Assembly: GCA_045124055.1 (NCBI GenBank)
Contig: JBGVKZ010000036.1
Coordinates: 1 to 64,000, forward strand
Direction: 5' to 3'
DNA: 64,000 nt
DNA from: CALZKI01 sp045124055
Lineage (GTDB): Bacteria; Bacillota; Clostridia; Lachnospirales; Lachnospiraceae
Every line of letters starts with the position of its first letter. Positions within the stretch are counted from its first letter, which is position 1. The notes under the pieces are model-generated. The model was not told where the DNA came from. It worked only from the letters and a program-made list of their open reading frames with translations, and did no database searches. The position numbers were made by a program, and so were the translations under genes. Positions 41,689 through 51,884 of this stretch are shown one piece after another.

Positions 41689-43419
41689 ATGAAAAAGAAA
41701 ATACTACTCTCACTCTTAGCACTTCTTGCGTGTGCCAGCCTTTTTATTGGCTGTAAAAAAGAGGAAGAACAAGAACCAGTTCTTTCAACGGAACCGACCG
41801 CAGAGGAACAGACATTACTAGACTTATGCGATTTATATATTGAATGTAACGATTTCGTTTCTGCCAATGCTTTAGTAGAAAACAGCTATGGTGAAAATTC
41901 TTTTTTTAAAACTTCTGAAAAGAGACTTTCTAAAAAAGAAAAAGCTATGGCAGACTATGTGGCTATTATGCAGCAGGCAAAAGATATTTTAGACCAGATG
42001 GTCTATCCGGAAGGCAGCGGCCCTCTCTACGACCAGCTGTATGCTTTGCAAAATACCGAAGAATTTGCAGGTTTCTTGGAATATTTGGGTGCAGGCGGCA
42101 GCCTTATCTACGTTCCCCATACCAAAGTGGCATCTTCCGTAGAAGAATATGAAACAACTTCTGCAAATGGTATTGCCATTTACACCTCGAAAAATTGCGA
42201 TTGTATCTATTGGTATATTGGTTCTTTTTATGGCACTACAAAGAATTCCGGCATATTAGTTCATGCTGATGAAAATGATGCTGTCGTAATTACAGGTCTT
42301 ACCTATGAACTGGTACGTGTCGTTTTAGAAGAAGATTCTTTAACAGATTATACAGAGGCAGATTCAGAAAACCCGGAAATTGAAGATACTATTGACCAAC
42401 CACCTGTGGAAGAAGAAATTGAATTTGTAATGGAAGAACGAATCGTAGATTGTACCATCAATGAATACTTCTTCAAAAATGGTACTTACGAAAGAAAAAT
42501 ATCTGGTCCTATTAAAGACGGATACTTTGATGGTGAAGTTACTTTTACGGAATTTGTTGGGGACGTGGCCTATACCGGAACCGGTGTTGCTCACAGTGGC
42601 ATTTTTGAACGTCTGACAGATGCCGTTCCAAGTGATGTGTTTGAAACAACCAAAGACCAGTATGTTTGTGCAGCATTATATGATGCTTACGGCGAATTGT
42701 ATTCTTTAAAACTTTCGGCTACTCAGGGACTTGCAGAAATGCACCACTATACAGTTTGCCCTGAAAAATATCAGGCATATACAACTGCCCGTGGCGGACA
42801 AATTACTGCTTTCCCATTCATTGCCTATAAGAGCCTTTATCGATTGAATGTAAATTTCTCTACGTTAGGTGGAGATGATGTATTGTTTACCTTAAATGGC
42901 CCTGTTTCCATTGCACAATCAAGTAGCGATGATTTTTCTTCATTAACATTATGTAATGAAAATAGAACCCGTTATTTATCTGCAAAAGTATTAGGTTGTG
43001 TTGTAGATGCACAAGCTTTGGAAGAAAGTGAAGGAAAACTGGATATTATACCTGATGAAGAAAAAGTCATTAACTTACCCAAAGAAACGATTGTATCGTG
43101 GTTAGATGATAATACTACTTATTCCGAAGATTCTTACTATTCTGTTTCAGAATCTACACCGCTTGTAAAAGAATCTACTTTCTATTTGACAAAAGATGGT
43201 TCTGAATCTGAAAGCACAAAACATGCAACCATTGGTAGAACCATTTTACGTGTTACCACGAAAGATATTACCGGTATTGTTTATGAAGGTTATGTCGTTT
43301 TTATGGAAAATTATGCAACCGGTATGCGTTACCAATTCTCTTATATGGTAGAACGAAGCTTATTTGAAGAAGAACGTGATTTAGAAATTGCACAAAGTAT
43401 TATGTTGTTAGATAGATAA
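41689..43419 (+). CDS. Large lipoprotein with possible MORN-like segment
   Basis: 576 residues. Signal peptide with lipobox ending at C22 (SLFIGC), then KKEEEQEP. The remainder is a soluble beta-rich extracellular protein; YFDGEVTFTEF ... YTGTGVAHSGIF near 285-305 resembles a MORN repeat. I know no named family. AAGGAG precedes the ATG, with a good promoter and a terminator, so it is a single-gene unit on the plus strand. Confidence 0.82.
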   Translation: MKKKILLSLLALLACASLFIGCKKEEEQEPVLSTEPTAEEQTLLDLCDLYIECNDFVSANALVENSYGENSFFKTSEKRLSKKEKAMADYVAIMQQAKDILDQMVYPEGSGPLYDQLYALQNTEEFAGFLEYLGAGGSLIYVPHTKVASSVEEYETTSANGIAIYTSKNCDCIYWYIGSFYGTTKNSGILVHADENDAVVITGLTYELVRVVLEEDSLTDYTEADSENPEIEDTIDQPPVEEEIEFVMEERIVDCTINEYFFKNGTYERKISGPIKDGYFDGEVTFTEFVGDVAYTGTGVAHSGIFERLTDAVPSDVFETTKDQYVCAALYDAYGELYSLKLSATQGLAEMHHYTVCPEKYQAYTTARGGQITAFPFIAYKSLYRLNVNFSTLGGDDVLFTLNGPVSIAQSSSDDFSSLTLCNENRTRYLSAKVLGCVVDAQALEESEGKLDIIPDEEKVINLPKETIVSWLDDNTTYSEDSYYSVSESTPLVKESTFYLTKDGSESESTKHATIGRTILRVTTKDITGIVYEGYVVFMENYATGMRYQFSYMVERSLFEEERDLEIAQSIMLLDR

Positions 43420-43426
43420 AAGTTTT

Positions 43427-43460
43427 CTGCCAGTAGGTAGTACCTACTGGCAGATTTTTA
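43427..43460 (+). terminator. Terminator after the lipoprotein gene
   Basis: CTGCCAGTAGGTA and TACCTACTGGCAG are perfect complements (43427-43439 and 43441-43453), followed by ATTTTTA. Strong stem. It may partly serve polC in reverse. Confidence 0.88.
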
Positions 43461-43538
43461 TGTTGCCGAAAAAATATGTTTTTATTTTTCCATTACTGTT
43501 TTGTATTATAAAACTCTATAATATTACCGCCCTACACT

Positions 43539-46500
43539 CTACACAAAATCAAACAGGCTAATCTGATTCGATTCCGGTAAATCTCCTAAAAGTCCCAATT
43601 CATCCATTAAATCTACTACCGTCTTTGATACTTTGGTTCTCATACGGAAATCATCTTTGGATAAAAATGGTCCATCTTTTGCTGCTTCTACAATAGCATC
43701 TGCCGCTTTTTCTCCAAGACCATCGATACTACTTAAAGAAGGCATTAACCTTCCATCTACAATCTGGAATAGTCTGGACTGAGCTGTAAAAATGTCAATC
43801 GGTGTAAAATCATAACCTCTTGCATACATTTCTTGCACAATCTTCATATCCTTCATCGTATCCTGATCTTTTTTACTTAAGGAGTCGGCTCTCTTTTTGT
43901 AATCCTCAATTACGTTTTCCAGGTGATTTTTTCCTCTACACATAATGGAGTAAGAAAATGCCGATGCTCTAATACTAAAATAAGCCGCATAGTAAGCCAG
44001 TGGATAATTTACCTTGCAATATGCAATACGCCACGCCATCATAACATAAGCTGCTGCGTGGGCCTTTGGGAACATATACTTAATCTTCTTACAGGACCAA
44101 ATATACCAATCAGGCACACCCTCTGCCTTCATCGCTTCTTCCCACTCCGGTTTTAGTCCCTTTCCTTTACGCACACTTTCCATAATGGTGAAAGAAAGAG
44201 AACTTTCCACCCCCATATTGATTAAATAGGTCATAATATCATCACGGGTACAAATGGCTGTGGAAATGGTTGCTTTTCCTTCTGCAATTAGAGTCTGAGC
44301 ATTACCAAGCCAAACGTCTGTACCATGAGAAAGTCCCGAAATTCTTACTAAATCAGAAAATGTGGCTGGTTTGGTATCCACAAGCATTTGAATAACAAAA
44401 TCTGTACCAAATTCCGGTATTCCAAGAGAACCTAGTGGGCAACCACCAATTTGTTCCGGTGTAATCCCAAGGGCCGATGTATTTTGAAACAATGACATAA
44501 CCTGAGGGTCATCTAATTCAATGGTCGTTGGGTCAATTCCCGTTAAATCCTGGAGCATACGAATCATCGTCGGATCATCGTGTCCGAGAATATCCAGTTT
44601 CAACAGGTTATGGTCAATGGAGTGATAATCATAATGGGTGGTAATGGTATCCGTTGTCATATCATTTGCCGGATGCTGTACTGGAGTAAAGGAGTTAATA
44701 TCCTCTCCCACCGGCAAAACAACAATACCACCAGGGTGCTGTCCTGTACTTCTTCTAATACCGGTACAACCCAATACTATACGATTGATTTCACAAGTAC
44801 GCTTATGTTTTCCACGTTCTTCATAATAGTTTTTTACATAACCAAAGGCTGTTTTATCCGCCAAAGTACCAATCGTTCCGGCTCTATATGTCTGTCCCGC
44901 CCCAAAAATAACTTCCGTATATTTGTGAGCTTTACTCTGATATTCTCCAGAAAAATTCAAGTCGATATCCGGTTCTTTATCCCCTTTAAATCCAAGGAAC
45001 GTTTCAAACGGAATATCAAATCCATCTTTTTTAAGAGGCTTGCCACAGTTTGGACAAATTTTATTCGGCATATCGCAACCGGCTCTACCGGCATATGCCC
45101 TGACTTCCTCAGAAGTAAAATCATTATAATAACAATTTGTACAATAATAGTGAGGACTTAAAGGATTTACCTCAGTAATTCCTGACATAGTAGCAACAAA
45201 GGAAGAACCAACAGAGCCTCTCGAACCTACCAGATATCCGTCCTCTACCGACTTCCACACTAATTTCTGTGCAATAATATACATAACGGCGAAACCGTTG
45301 GTGATGATAGAATTTAATTCTTTATCTAACCTGTCTTTTACAATATCCGGAAGTGGATTTCCGTACATTTCATGTGCCTTATTGTAACAAATATCGGTAA
45401 GTGTCTTATCCGAATCCGGAATAACCGGCGGACACTTATCCGGTCGCACCGGGCTCATCACATCGCACATATCAGCAATTTTATTCGTATTAGTGATAAC
45501 CACTTCATAAGCTTTATCACTACCAAGATAAGCAAATTCTTCCAGCATTTCTTCTGTTGTTCTTAGATATAGAGGAGCTTGGTCATCTGCATCTTCAAAA
45601 CCTTTTCCCGCCATAATAATTCGGCGATAAACTTCGTCCTCCGGGTCTAAAAAGTGTACGTCACAGGTTGCTACTACTGGCTTTTTAAACTGTTCTCCAA
45701 GACGAATAATTTCTCGGTTAATATTTTTAATATCTTCCTCACTCTCAATTTGAGGCACTTTATCTGAGGCAATCATAAACCGATTATTACCAACCGGCTG
45801 AATCTCCAAATAATCATAAAAATTTACAAGTCTGGCAATTTCCGTATCCGATTTTCCATCCAATAAAGCTCGATACAATTCTCCTGCCTCACAGGCACTT
45901 CCGATAATCAAACCTTCTCTGTACTTATGTAACAGTGTCTTTGGCACTTTCGGTCTTCGCTGAAAATAATTGATGTGGGACTCTGAAATCAGTCGATACA
46001 AGTTCACTCGTCCTACATTATTTTTTGCCAAAACAATACAGTGGTAAGACGGCAATTTTCTAACAGACTCTATACTTGCCGCTCCTAATCGATTCACGTC
46101 TTTTAAAGTGGTTGCTCCATCTTTTTGGAGCATCGGAATAAACTTAACAAAAATTTCGGCCGTTGCTCCTGCATCATCTACGGCTCTATGATGATTTTCC
46201 AGAGAAATTCCCAAGGTCTTTGCTACGGCATCTAAAGTATGCTTTGCCTGATTTGGAAGAAGCATTCTGGCAATACCTACTGTATCCACATAGGTAAATT
46301 TTCTTTCCATTCCCATTCGTTTCGCATTTTCTTTGATAAAACTCATATCAAAATTGGCATTATGAGCCACTAACACCGCGTCCCCACAAAACTCTAAAAA
46401 CTCTGGCAAAATTGTTTCAATGGTAGGAGAATCCATAACCATATCATCACAAATTCCCGTTAGTTTTTCTATTTCAAAAGGAATCGGTGTCTGTGGATTT

Positions 46501-48050
46501 ACGAAAGTGGAAAACTTATCCACAATTTCTCCGCCAGATACTTTTACCGCACCAATTTCGATAATTCTATTTTTTACAGGGGAAAATCCAGTGGTTTCGA
46601 TATCGAATACTACATATTCTTCCTGTAAGCTTTTGGATACATCTCCTGTGGCAATTTCATTGGTGTCATCTACCAAATAAATTTCACAACCATAGATTAC
46701 CTTAAAAAAGTCCTGTTTATCCGGATTTTCATCGCCGTTTTCTTTACGTTTTTTGGCTTCTTCTTTCCACAAATCTTCCCATACGTGATTGGCATCCGGA
46801 AATGCCTGACTGACACCGTGGTCTGTAATGGCAATAGCCGGGTGTCCCCATTTATAAGCTCTTTTTACGATATCCTTAGCTTCTGATACACCGTCCATAT
46901 CACTCATTTTGGTATGACAGTGCAACTCTACGCGTTTATAGGCACTATTATCCATTCTGGAAACAGTAAAGTCGCCACATTTTTTAATACCAACAATCGA
47001 AGAAATACATAAGTCGTGGTCATAAGTATCCATCGCCACGATACCTTTTAACTTAATAAATGCCTTTTCCTTCACATAATCTGTGACCTCAGAAAGCTGG
47101 TCATCTCTCATAAAGAGCTTTGCTGTAATCGTATCCGTAAAATCTGTAATATCAAAACTTACAATCGTACGTTCTCCACGAATTGGACGACACTCTAATC
47201 TAGTAATTTTACCGCGAATACAAACCTGTCCGATTTCTCCATCAATTTCTTCCAGTTTCATCACTTCATCTTCAAAATCTTTTCCATAGATTACGTCTGG
47301 ATTATCTGATTTTTTCGGTGCTCGTCTATATTCTGATGGTTTGTTCTCCATCGGCTTTGTATCCGATTTTTCTAATTTAGGTGAAGGAGCTTTCTCTTTG
47401 CTATCCGAAGGTTCACCCTTCATCTCTGAAGAATTCGTTTCCGTATCCGTAGAATCTTCTCCTTTGGTATAATCGATACGGCTTAGAATCTCGTCTACTT
47501 GCTTATCAACCTTTATTTGAGATTCTTTTGCATAGCGACTTTCTTTTGCCTCTTTATAATCTACCAGAATTTCTACCATAAGCCCGCATCTGTCGTGAAT
47601 AATTTTATCTAAAATACGGGTAAGTTCGCTGACACTTCCTCTATTTAAGGCTGTATCTTCTATGGTAAGTTTTAATTGTGTATCCGATAAAAATTCAATT
47701 TCTGCTTTTTTCAGCATCAGGTGGTGAATGTGACTGAAATTTTTTAATTCCCACAAAATGCTTTCATAATATTCATCAAACAGATTTTTTAAATTGTACT
47801 GTTTGCTCAATTCATAGGAATCATAAATTTTAATCGTAATTTCTTTTCTGGGAAAAAGCTGCTTTGCAATTTCTTCTTCTACTGCTACAATTTTTTCCTT
47901 TGGAATCAAATGTTCTCCACGCAAATAAATGCGAAGATAGTTTCCACTTTTTGTCGCAGAAACTCTCTCCACAGTCATTTGTTCCATTACAGTATGCAAA
48001 TTTTTATTCAAACTAAGCGTGGCAAATACGCTAAAAAATGGTTTTGACAT
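43539..48050 (-). CDS. polC: DNA polymerase III alpha subunit, PolC type
   Basis: 1503 residues. N-terminal domain, OB fold (about 270-345), PHP domain (from RVELHCHTKMSDMDG at about 373), DEDDh proofreading exonuclease (FDIETTGFSP at about 480, HRAVDDAGATAEI), four-cysteine zinc site (CPNCGKPL near 997) and the catalytic palm with PDIDLNFSGEYQ near 1030. It is the main leading-strand replicase of Bacillota. It begins 12 bases after ispG; a GGAAGGA lies rather far from the ATG. Confidence 0.97.
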   Translation of the reverse strand: MSKPFFSVFATLSLNKNLHTVMEQMTVERVSATKSGNYLRIYLRGEHLIPKEKIVAVEEEIAKQLFPRKEITIKIYDSYELSKQYNLKNLFDEYYESILWELKNFSHIHHLMLKKAEIEFLSDTQLKLTIEDTALNRGSVSELTRILDKIIHDRCGLMVEILVDYKEAKESRYAKESQIKVDKQVDEILSRIDYTKGEDSTDTETNSSEMKGEPSDSKEKAPSPKLEKSDTKPMENKPSEYRRAPKKSDNPDVIYGKDFEDEVMKLEEIDGEIGQVCIRGKITRLECRPIRGERTIVSFDITDFTDTITAKLFMRDDQLSEVTDYVKEKAFIKLKGIVAMDTYDHDLCISSIVGIKKCGDFTVSRMDNSAYKRVELHCHTKMSDMDGVSEAKDIVKRAYKWGHPAIAITDHGVSQAFPDANHVWEDLWKEEAKKRKENGDENPDKQDFFKVIYGCEIYLVDDTNEIATGDVSKSLQEEYVVFDIETTGFSPVKNRIIEIGAVKVSGGEIVDKFSTFVNPQTPIPFEIEKLTGICDDMVMDSPTIETILPEFLEFCGDAVLVAHNANFDMSFIKENAKRMGMERKFTYVDTVGIARMLLPNQAKHTLDAVAKTLGISLENHHRAVDDAGATAEIFVKFIPMLQKDGATTLKDVNRLGAASIESVRKLPSYHCIVLAKNNVGRVNLYRLISESHINYFQRRPKVPKTLLHKYREGLIIGSACEAGELYRALLDGKSDTEIARLVNFYDYLEIQPVGNNRFMIASDKVPQIESEEDIKNINREIIRLGEQFKKPVVATCDVHFLDPEDEVYRRIIMAGKGFEDADDQAPLYLRTTEEMLEEFAYLGSDKAYEVVITNTNKIADMCDVMSPVRPDKCPPVIPDSDKTLTDICYNKAHEMYGNPLPDIVKDRLDKELNSIITNGFAVMYIIAQKLVWKSVEDGYLVGSRGSVGSSFVATMSGITEVNPLSPHYYCTNCYYNDFTSEEVRAYAGRAGCDMPNKICPNCGKPLKKDGFDIPFETFLGFKGDKEPDIDLNFSGEYQSKAHKYTEVIFGAGQTYRAGTIGTLADKTAFGYVKNYYEERGKHKRTCEINRIVLGCTGIRRSTGQHPGGIVVLPVGEDINSFTPVQHPANDMTTDTITTHYDYHSIDHNLLKLDILGHDDPTMIRMLQDLTGIDPTTIELDDPQVMSLFQNTSALGITPEQIGGCPLGSLGIPEFGTDFVIQMLVDTKPATFSDLVRISGLSHGTDVWLGNAQTLIAEGKATISTAICTRDDIMTYLINMGVESSLSFTIMESVRKGKGLKPEWEEAMKAEGVPDWYIWSCKKIKYMFPKAHAAAYVMMAWRIAYCKVNYPLAYYAAYFSIRASAFSYSIMCRGKNHLENVIEDYKKRADSLSKKDQDTMKDMKIVQEMYARGYDFTPIDIFTAQSRLFQIVDGRLMPSLSSIDGLGEKAADAIVEAAKDGPFLSKDDFRMRTKVSKTVVDLMDELGLLGDLPESNQISLFDFV

Positions 48051-48061
48051 ACTTATACTAT

Positions 48062-49123
48062 TTATTCCTTCCAGTTATCCAATTCGTATTTTAAATTCTT
48101 CAGTAATTCCTGTTCCGGAATCTTACGAATAATTTCACCTTTTTTAATTAAAAGTCCTTCTCCGATTCCACCGGCAATTCCGATATCGGCTTCCTTAGCT
48201 TCTCCAGGACCATTTACAACGCAGCCCATTACAGCCACTTTAATATCTAAGTCATAGCCTGCTACAAGCTTTTCTACTTCATTTGCAAGTCCAATCAAAT
48301 CTATTTTTGTTCTACCGCAAGTTGGGCAGCTAACAACTTCTATTCCACCTTTTCTAAGCCCTAAAGTACGAAGAATCAATTTGGCAGATTTAATTTCTTC
48401 TACCGGGTCACCAGTTAATGACACACGAATGGTATCTCCAATACCTTGATTTAAGATAAGTCCAAGTCCAATGGCTGACTTAATATTTCCGCTGGTTAAA
48501 GTTCCGGACTCTGTAATCCCTACGTGCAAAGGATAATTGGTTTCCTTTACTAATAATTTATGAGCCTTTACACACATTAAAACGTCCGAAGATTTGATAC
48601 TGATAACCAAATTATCATAGCCTAAATCTTCAATCATTTTCACTTTATCTAAGGCACTTTCCACTATGCCCTCAGCAGTAACCCCTTGATATTTTTCCAC
48701 CAGATTTTTCTCCAAAGAGCCACTGTTTACTCCAACTCTAATCGGAATATTTCTCTCTTTTGCCACATCTACCACAGCTTTAACATTTTCTTTGGCTCCA
48801 ATATTCCCAGGATTGATTCGGATTTTATCCACTCCATTTTCCATCGCGGCGATTGCCATTTTATAGTCAAAATGAATGTCTCCAACGATTGGAATAGTCA
48901 CTTCCTTTTTGATTTCCAAAATAGCTTTTGCTGCTTCCAAAGTAGGAATCGTACAACGCACAATTTCACAACCTGCATTTTCTAACGCTTTTATCTGTTC
49001 CACAGTTTTTTTCACGTCTTCCGTTCTGGTATTGGTCATTGACTGAATTAAAATCGGATTTCCGCCACCAATGACCTGATTTCCGATATGTACTACTTTT
49101 GTGTGATTTCTATACATTTTCAA
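48062..49123 (-). CDS. ispG: 4-hydroxy-3-methylbut-2-enyl diphosphate synthase
   Basis: 353 residues. TIM barrel with VRIGNQVIGGGNPILIQSMTNT in part, and a C-terminal domain with cluster cysteines SCPTCGRTK and MGCVVNGPGEA and the conserved Glu. Penultimate MEP-pathway step. AAGGAGG precedes the ATG. It forms a unit with polC. Confidence 0.97.
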   Translation of the reverse strand: MKMYRNHTKVVHIGNQVIGGGNPILIQSMTNTRTEDVKKTVEQIKALENAGCEIVRCTIPTLEAAKAILEIKKEVTIPIVGDIHFDYKMAIAAMENGVDKIRINPGNIGAKENVKAVVDVAKERNIPIRVGVNSGSLEKNLVEKYQGVTAEGIVESALDKVKMIEDLGYDNLVISIKSSDVLMCVKAHKLLVKETNYPLHVGITESGTLTSGNIKSAIGLGLILNQGIGDTIRVSLTGDPVEEIKSAKLILRTLGLRKGGIEVVSCPTCGRTKIDLIGLANEVEKLVAGYDLDIKVAVMGCVVNGPGEAKEADIGIAGGIGEGLLIKKGEIIRKIPEQELLKNLKYELDNWKE

Positions 49124-49140
49124 TTCCTCCTTGGATTTTA

Positions 49141-49158
49141 TAATCTGCGTACAGATTA
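49141..49158. repeat. Perfect palindrome upstream of ispG
   Basis: TAATCTG-CGTA-CAGATTA, a seven-base inverted repeat 18 bases before the ispG start region (minus strand continues TATAAAATCC). It may be a regulator site or a leader hairpin. No partner gene is apparent. Confidence 0.4.
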
Positions 49159-49175
49159 AGTCTCCTTATTTGACA

Positions 49176-49206
49176 TAAAAGCCTACCGTCCTTTGAGACA
49201 GTAGGC
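49176..49206 (-). terminator. Terminator after the small exported-protein gene
   Basis: GCCTAC(CGTC) pairs with (GAC)GTAGGC around a six-base loop; minus strand continues TTTTATG. It closes the uppS-cdsA-dxr-rseP transcript before ispG. Confidence 0.75.
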
Positions 49207-49219
49207 AGATTTCATAAGT

Positions 49220-49531
49220 TCAGGGTTCTTTTTTTAGGATTTTTATAGTTCTTGCTTTCCGATTACCTTCTTCGTCCTCTAAAGTAATGGTAATTGTAGT
49301 GCTACTATTTTCAGACCATTCCTTTTTAGGAATTTCCATAATGAACGTATCTTCTACAAAAACTGCTCCATTTTCTTTTACTAAGGTTTTGTTTCCCCAT
49401 TCGTCTCTTGTATAACAAAACAGAGGGGTACTATTCCCTAGTAGAGCCGGTACTTTTATACCCCATATAAAAATACAAAGCCCAATCAAAAAACTTCTGA
49501 TAACTCTTTGTTTAGATAAGATATTTTTCAT
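49220..49531 (-). CDS. Small exported or membrane-anchored protein, unknown
   Basis: 103 residues. N-terminal membrane segment (SFLIGLCIFIWGIKVPALL), then a small beta domain (TFIMEIPKKEW, STTITITLEDEEGN) resembling an Ig-like or transthyretin-like fold. ATG 49531 with AAGGAGGATT upstream. Last in the rseP transcript. No family recognised. Confidence 0.75.
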   Translation of the reverse strand: MKNILSKQRVIRSFLIGLCIFIWGIKVPALLGNSTPLFCYTRDEWGNKTLVKENGAVFVEDTFIMEIPKKEWSENSSTTITITLEDEEGNRKARTIKILKKEP

Positions 49532-49596
49532 AATCCTCCTTCTAAACAAACCTTCTCTCTGGTCTCATAGTTATCTTTTAGTATAAACCATAATTT

Positions 49597-50670
49597 CTAG
49601 TGAAACAATCTCATAATATCATTAAACATAACAAATATCATCAGTAAAAAAAGTGCCGCCATACCAATCAAATGCACAATACCCTCTTTTTCCGGTGGAA
49701 TCGGCTTTCCTCTTACCACTTCAATCAACATAAAGACTAATCGTCCTCCATCTAATGCCGGAATTGGCAACAGGTTCAAAACCCCTAAGTTGACAGAAAT
49801 CAATACCGCAAATTCCATCATCGTAAATAGGACACTTGAAAATCCATAAGGTTTCACAGCTTCATAGGTTTCCCCAATCTGTTGTGCCATTCCCACAGGT
49901 CCTGCCACATCATCTTTCGTCAAGTCTCCACTCACAAGCATTTTTAGACATTTAAAGGTATAACCAAACCAGTATTTCATTTCATAGAAAGCATATTTGA
50001 ATAAATTGCCTCCCTTACACGTAATCAACTCTCCTGAGCCTAAAATACCGATATAATATCTGCCACTTTCTTCATCATAAGAAGGGGTAATGGTAGTTAC
50101 ATAAGTTTCGCCATCACGAACATATTCAATTTCCAAAGGTTCTCCCTGATTGATAGCGGAAATCAGGCTGATTTGACGATACAGATGGATTTTTTCATCA
50201 TCAATTTTCGTTATCAAATCTCCTTCCATAATGCCCGCTTCACTGGCTGGATATCCTTCCATCGTTCCTTGAATCACTGGCTTATCCGAACCACAAAAAC
50301 CTACAATAATCATAGATAAAATAAAGGCGAGAATAAAGTTAAATATTGGTCCTGCCACAACTGTAGCGATTCGACTCCACACATTCGCATTTGGAAAAGC
50401 ACCTTCCATTTCTTCTTTCGTTGCTTCCTTGTCTTCACTTACTACCCCATCCTCACCTTCAAACATACAGGCACCACCCAAGGGCAATAATTTTAAAGAA
50501 TATTTTGTCTCACCTTTTGTAAAATGTAATAACGTAGGTCCCATACCAATGGAGAATTCTACCACACGAATTCCGTTTAATTTCGCCAGTAAAAAATGAC
50601 CAAACTCATGGGAAAACACTACCACAGTAAACATAATCAAAAAAATCAAAATAGATATGACTGTATTCAT
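49597..50670 (-). CDS. rseP: RIP metalloprotease RseP/RasP (site-2 protease)
   Basis: 357 residues. Zinc motif HEFGH at 21-25 in the first membrane helix, PDZ domain (about 130-215), and a second metal ligand motif NLLPIPALDGGRLVF near 298-310. It cuts membrane anti-sigma factors and signal peptides within the bilayer. In the standard cdsA-dxr-rseP cluster. Confidence 0.95.
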   Translation of the reverse strand: MNTVISILIFLIMFTVVVFSHEFGHFLLAKLNGIRVVEFSIGMGPTLLHFTKGETKYSLKLLPLGGACMFEGEDGVVSEDKEATKEEMEGAFPNANVWSRIATVVAGPIFNFILAFILSMIIVGFCGSDKPVIQGTMEGYPASEAGIMEGDLITKIDDEKIHLYRQISLISAINQGEPLEIEYVRDGETYVTTITPSYDEESGRYYIGILGSGELITCKGGNLFKYAFYEMKYWFGYTFKCLKMLVSGDLTKDDVAGPVGMAQQIGETYEAVKPYGFSSVLFTMMEFAVLISVNLGVLNLLPIPALDGGRLVFMLIEVVRGKPIPPEKEGIVHLIGMAALFLLMIFVMFNDIMRLFH

Positions 50671-50682
50671 TTTCTGCCTTTC

Positions 50683-51828
50683 TTATAACAAAGTACTTAT
50701 ATAATCATATGCTTCCTTTTCCGCAGATAAAATCTCATCTACGTTAGGGTTTGCGATAATTCTATGATTATTCATCGCTTTTTCTATCAACTCTGGAATC
50801 TGCAAAAACTTAATCTTTCTATCTAAAAACAAGCTGACCGCCTTCTCATTTGCTGCATTATAAACCGTTGGCATACTTCCGCCCTGCTTTGACGCCTCAA
50901 AAGCTAATCTTAAGCCATAAAAAGTTTCCATATCCGGTTTTTCAAAAGTCATTTGACTAAGTTCGTAGAAATCCAGTTTTTTTCCTGGTAATTCTCTACG
51001 GTCCGGATAAAATAACGCATATTGAATCGGCAATTTCATATCCGGTGTACCAAGCTGTGCGATAATGCCGCCATCCTTATACTGCACCATAGAATGAATG
51101 ATACTCTGTGGATGCACAACCACCTGAATCCTGTCTAAATCTACATCAAAAAGCCATTTTGCTTCAATGACTTCTAAGCCCTTATTCACAAGAGTTGCTG
51201 AATCAATAGTAATTTTTCTACCCATAGACCAGTTTGGGTGCTTTAAAGCATCTTCCACTTGAATATTTAACAAATCTTCTCTTTTTTTCTGTCGGAATGG
51301 ACCACCGGAAGCTGTCAATAATATTTTATCAACCTGGTCTCTTTTTTCCCCATTCATAGACTGGAAAATAGCACTATGCTCACTATCTACCGGAAGAATC
51401 TTAACGCCCATTTTTTTTGCAAGAGGCATAATGATATGACCTGCAGTGACTAAAGTTTCCTTATTGGCAAGGGCAATGGTTTTTCCATTTTCGATTGCGG
51501 CTATCGTTGGTCGAATACCAATCATTCCCACAATAGCAGTTACAACCGTATTTGCTTCCTCCATTGTAACAATATCTAAAAGACCTTCCATACCGGATAA
51601 AATTTCTACCTCTAAATCCGCTACACGCATTTTTAAGTCTTTTGCAGCATCTTCTGACCACATAACAGCCTTCTTTGGTAGAAATTCTCTAATTTGTTTT
51701 TCCATTAAATCTACATTACTACCTGCCGCCAAAGCTAAAACCTGTAAGTCTTTATTATAATTTCTCACAATGTCCAAGGTCTGTGTTCCTATGGAACCTG
51801 TGGACCCTAAAAGTACTATTTTATTCAT
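50683..51828 (-). CDS. dxr: 1-deoxy-D-xylulose 5-phosphate reductoisomerase
   Basis: 381 residues. NADPH site LLGSTGSIGTQTLDI (residues 5-19), catalytic region VDSEHSAIFQ and KHPNWSMGRKITIDSATLVNK in part. Second step of the MEP pathway. The ATG at 51828 has GAGGCA upstream and is preferred over one four codons earlier. Confidence 0.96.
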   Translation of the reverse strand: MNKIVLLGSTGSIGTQTLDIVRNYNKDLQVLALAAGSNVDLMEKQIREFLPKKAVMWSEDAAKDLKMRVADLEVEILSGMEGLLDIVTMEEANTVVTAIVGMIGIRPTIAAIENGKTIALANKETLVTAGHIIMPLAKKMGVKILPVDSEHSAIFQSMNGEKRDQVDKILLTASGGPFRQKKREDLLNIQVEDALKHPNWSMGRKITIDSATLVNKGLEVIEAKWLFDVDLDRIQVVVHPQSIIHSMVQYKDGGIIAQLGTPDMKLPIQYALFYPDRRELPGKKLDFYELSQMTFEKPDMETFYGLRLAFEASKQGGSMPTVYNAANEKAVSLFLDRKIKFLQIPELIEKAMNNHRIIANPNVDEILSAEKEAYDYISTLL

Positions 51829-51884
51829 ATATTGCCTCATTTCTACTAAAGAGTGCGACGCATCGTCTTTTGTCCCACCTCTTC

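Noticed and set aside
44580..45161. 193-codon plus-strand frame in polC
   Set aside because: Antisense to the conserved polymerase palm; composition is a reflection of PolC codons.
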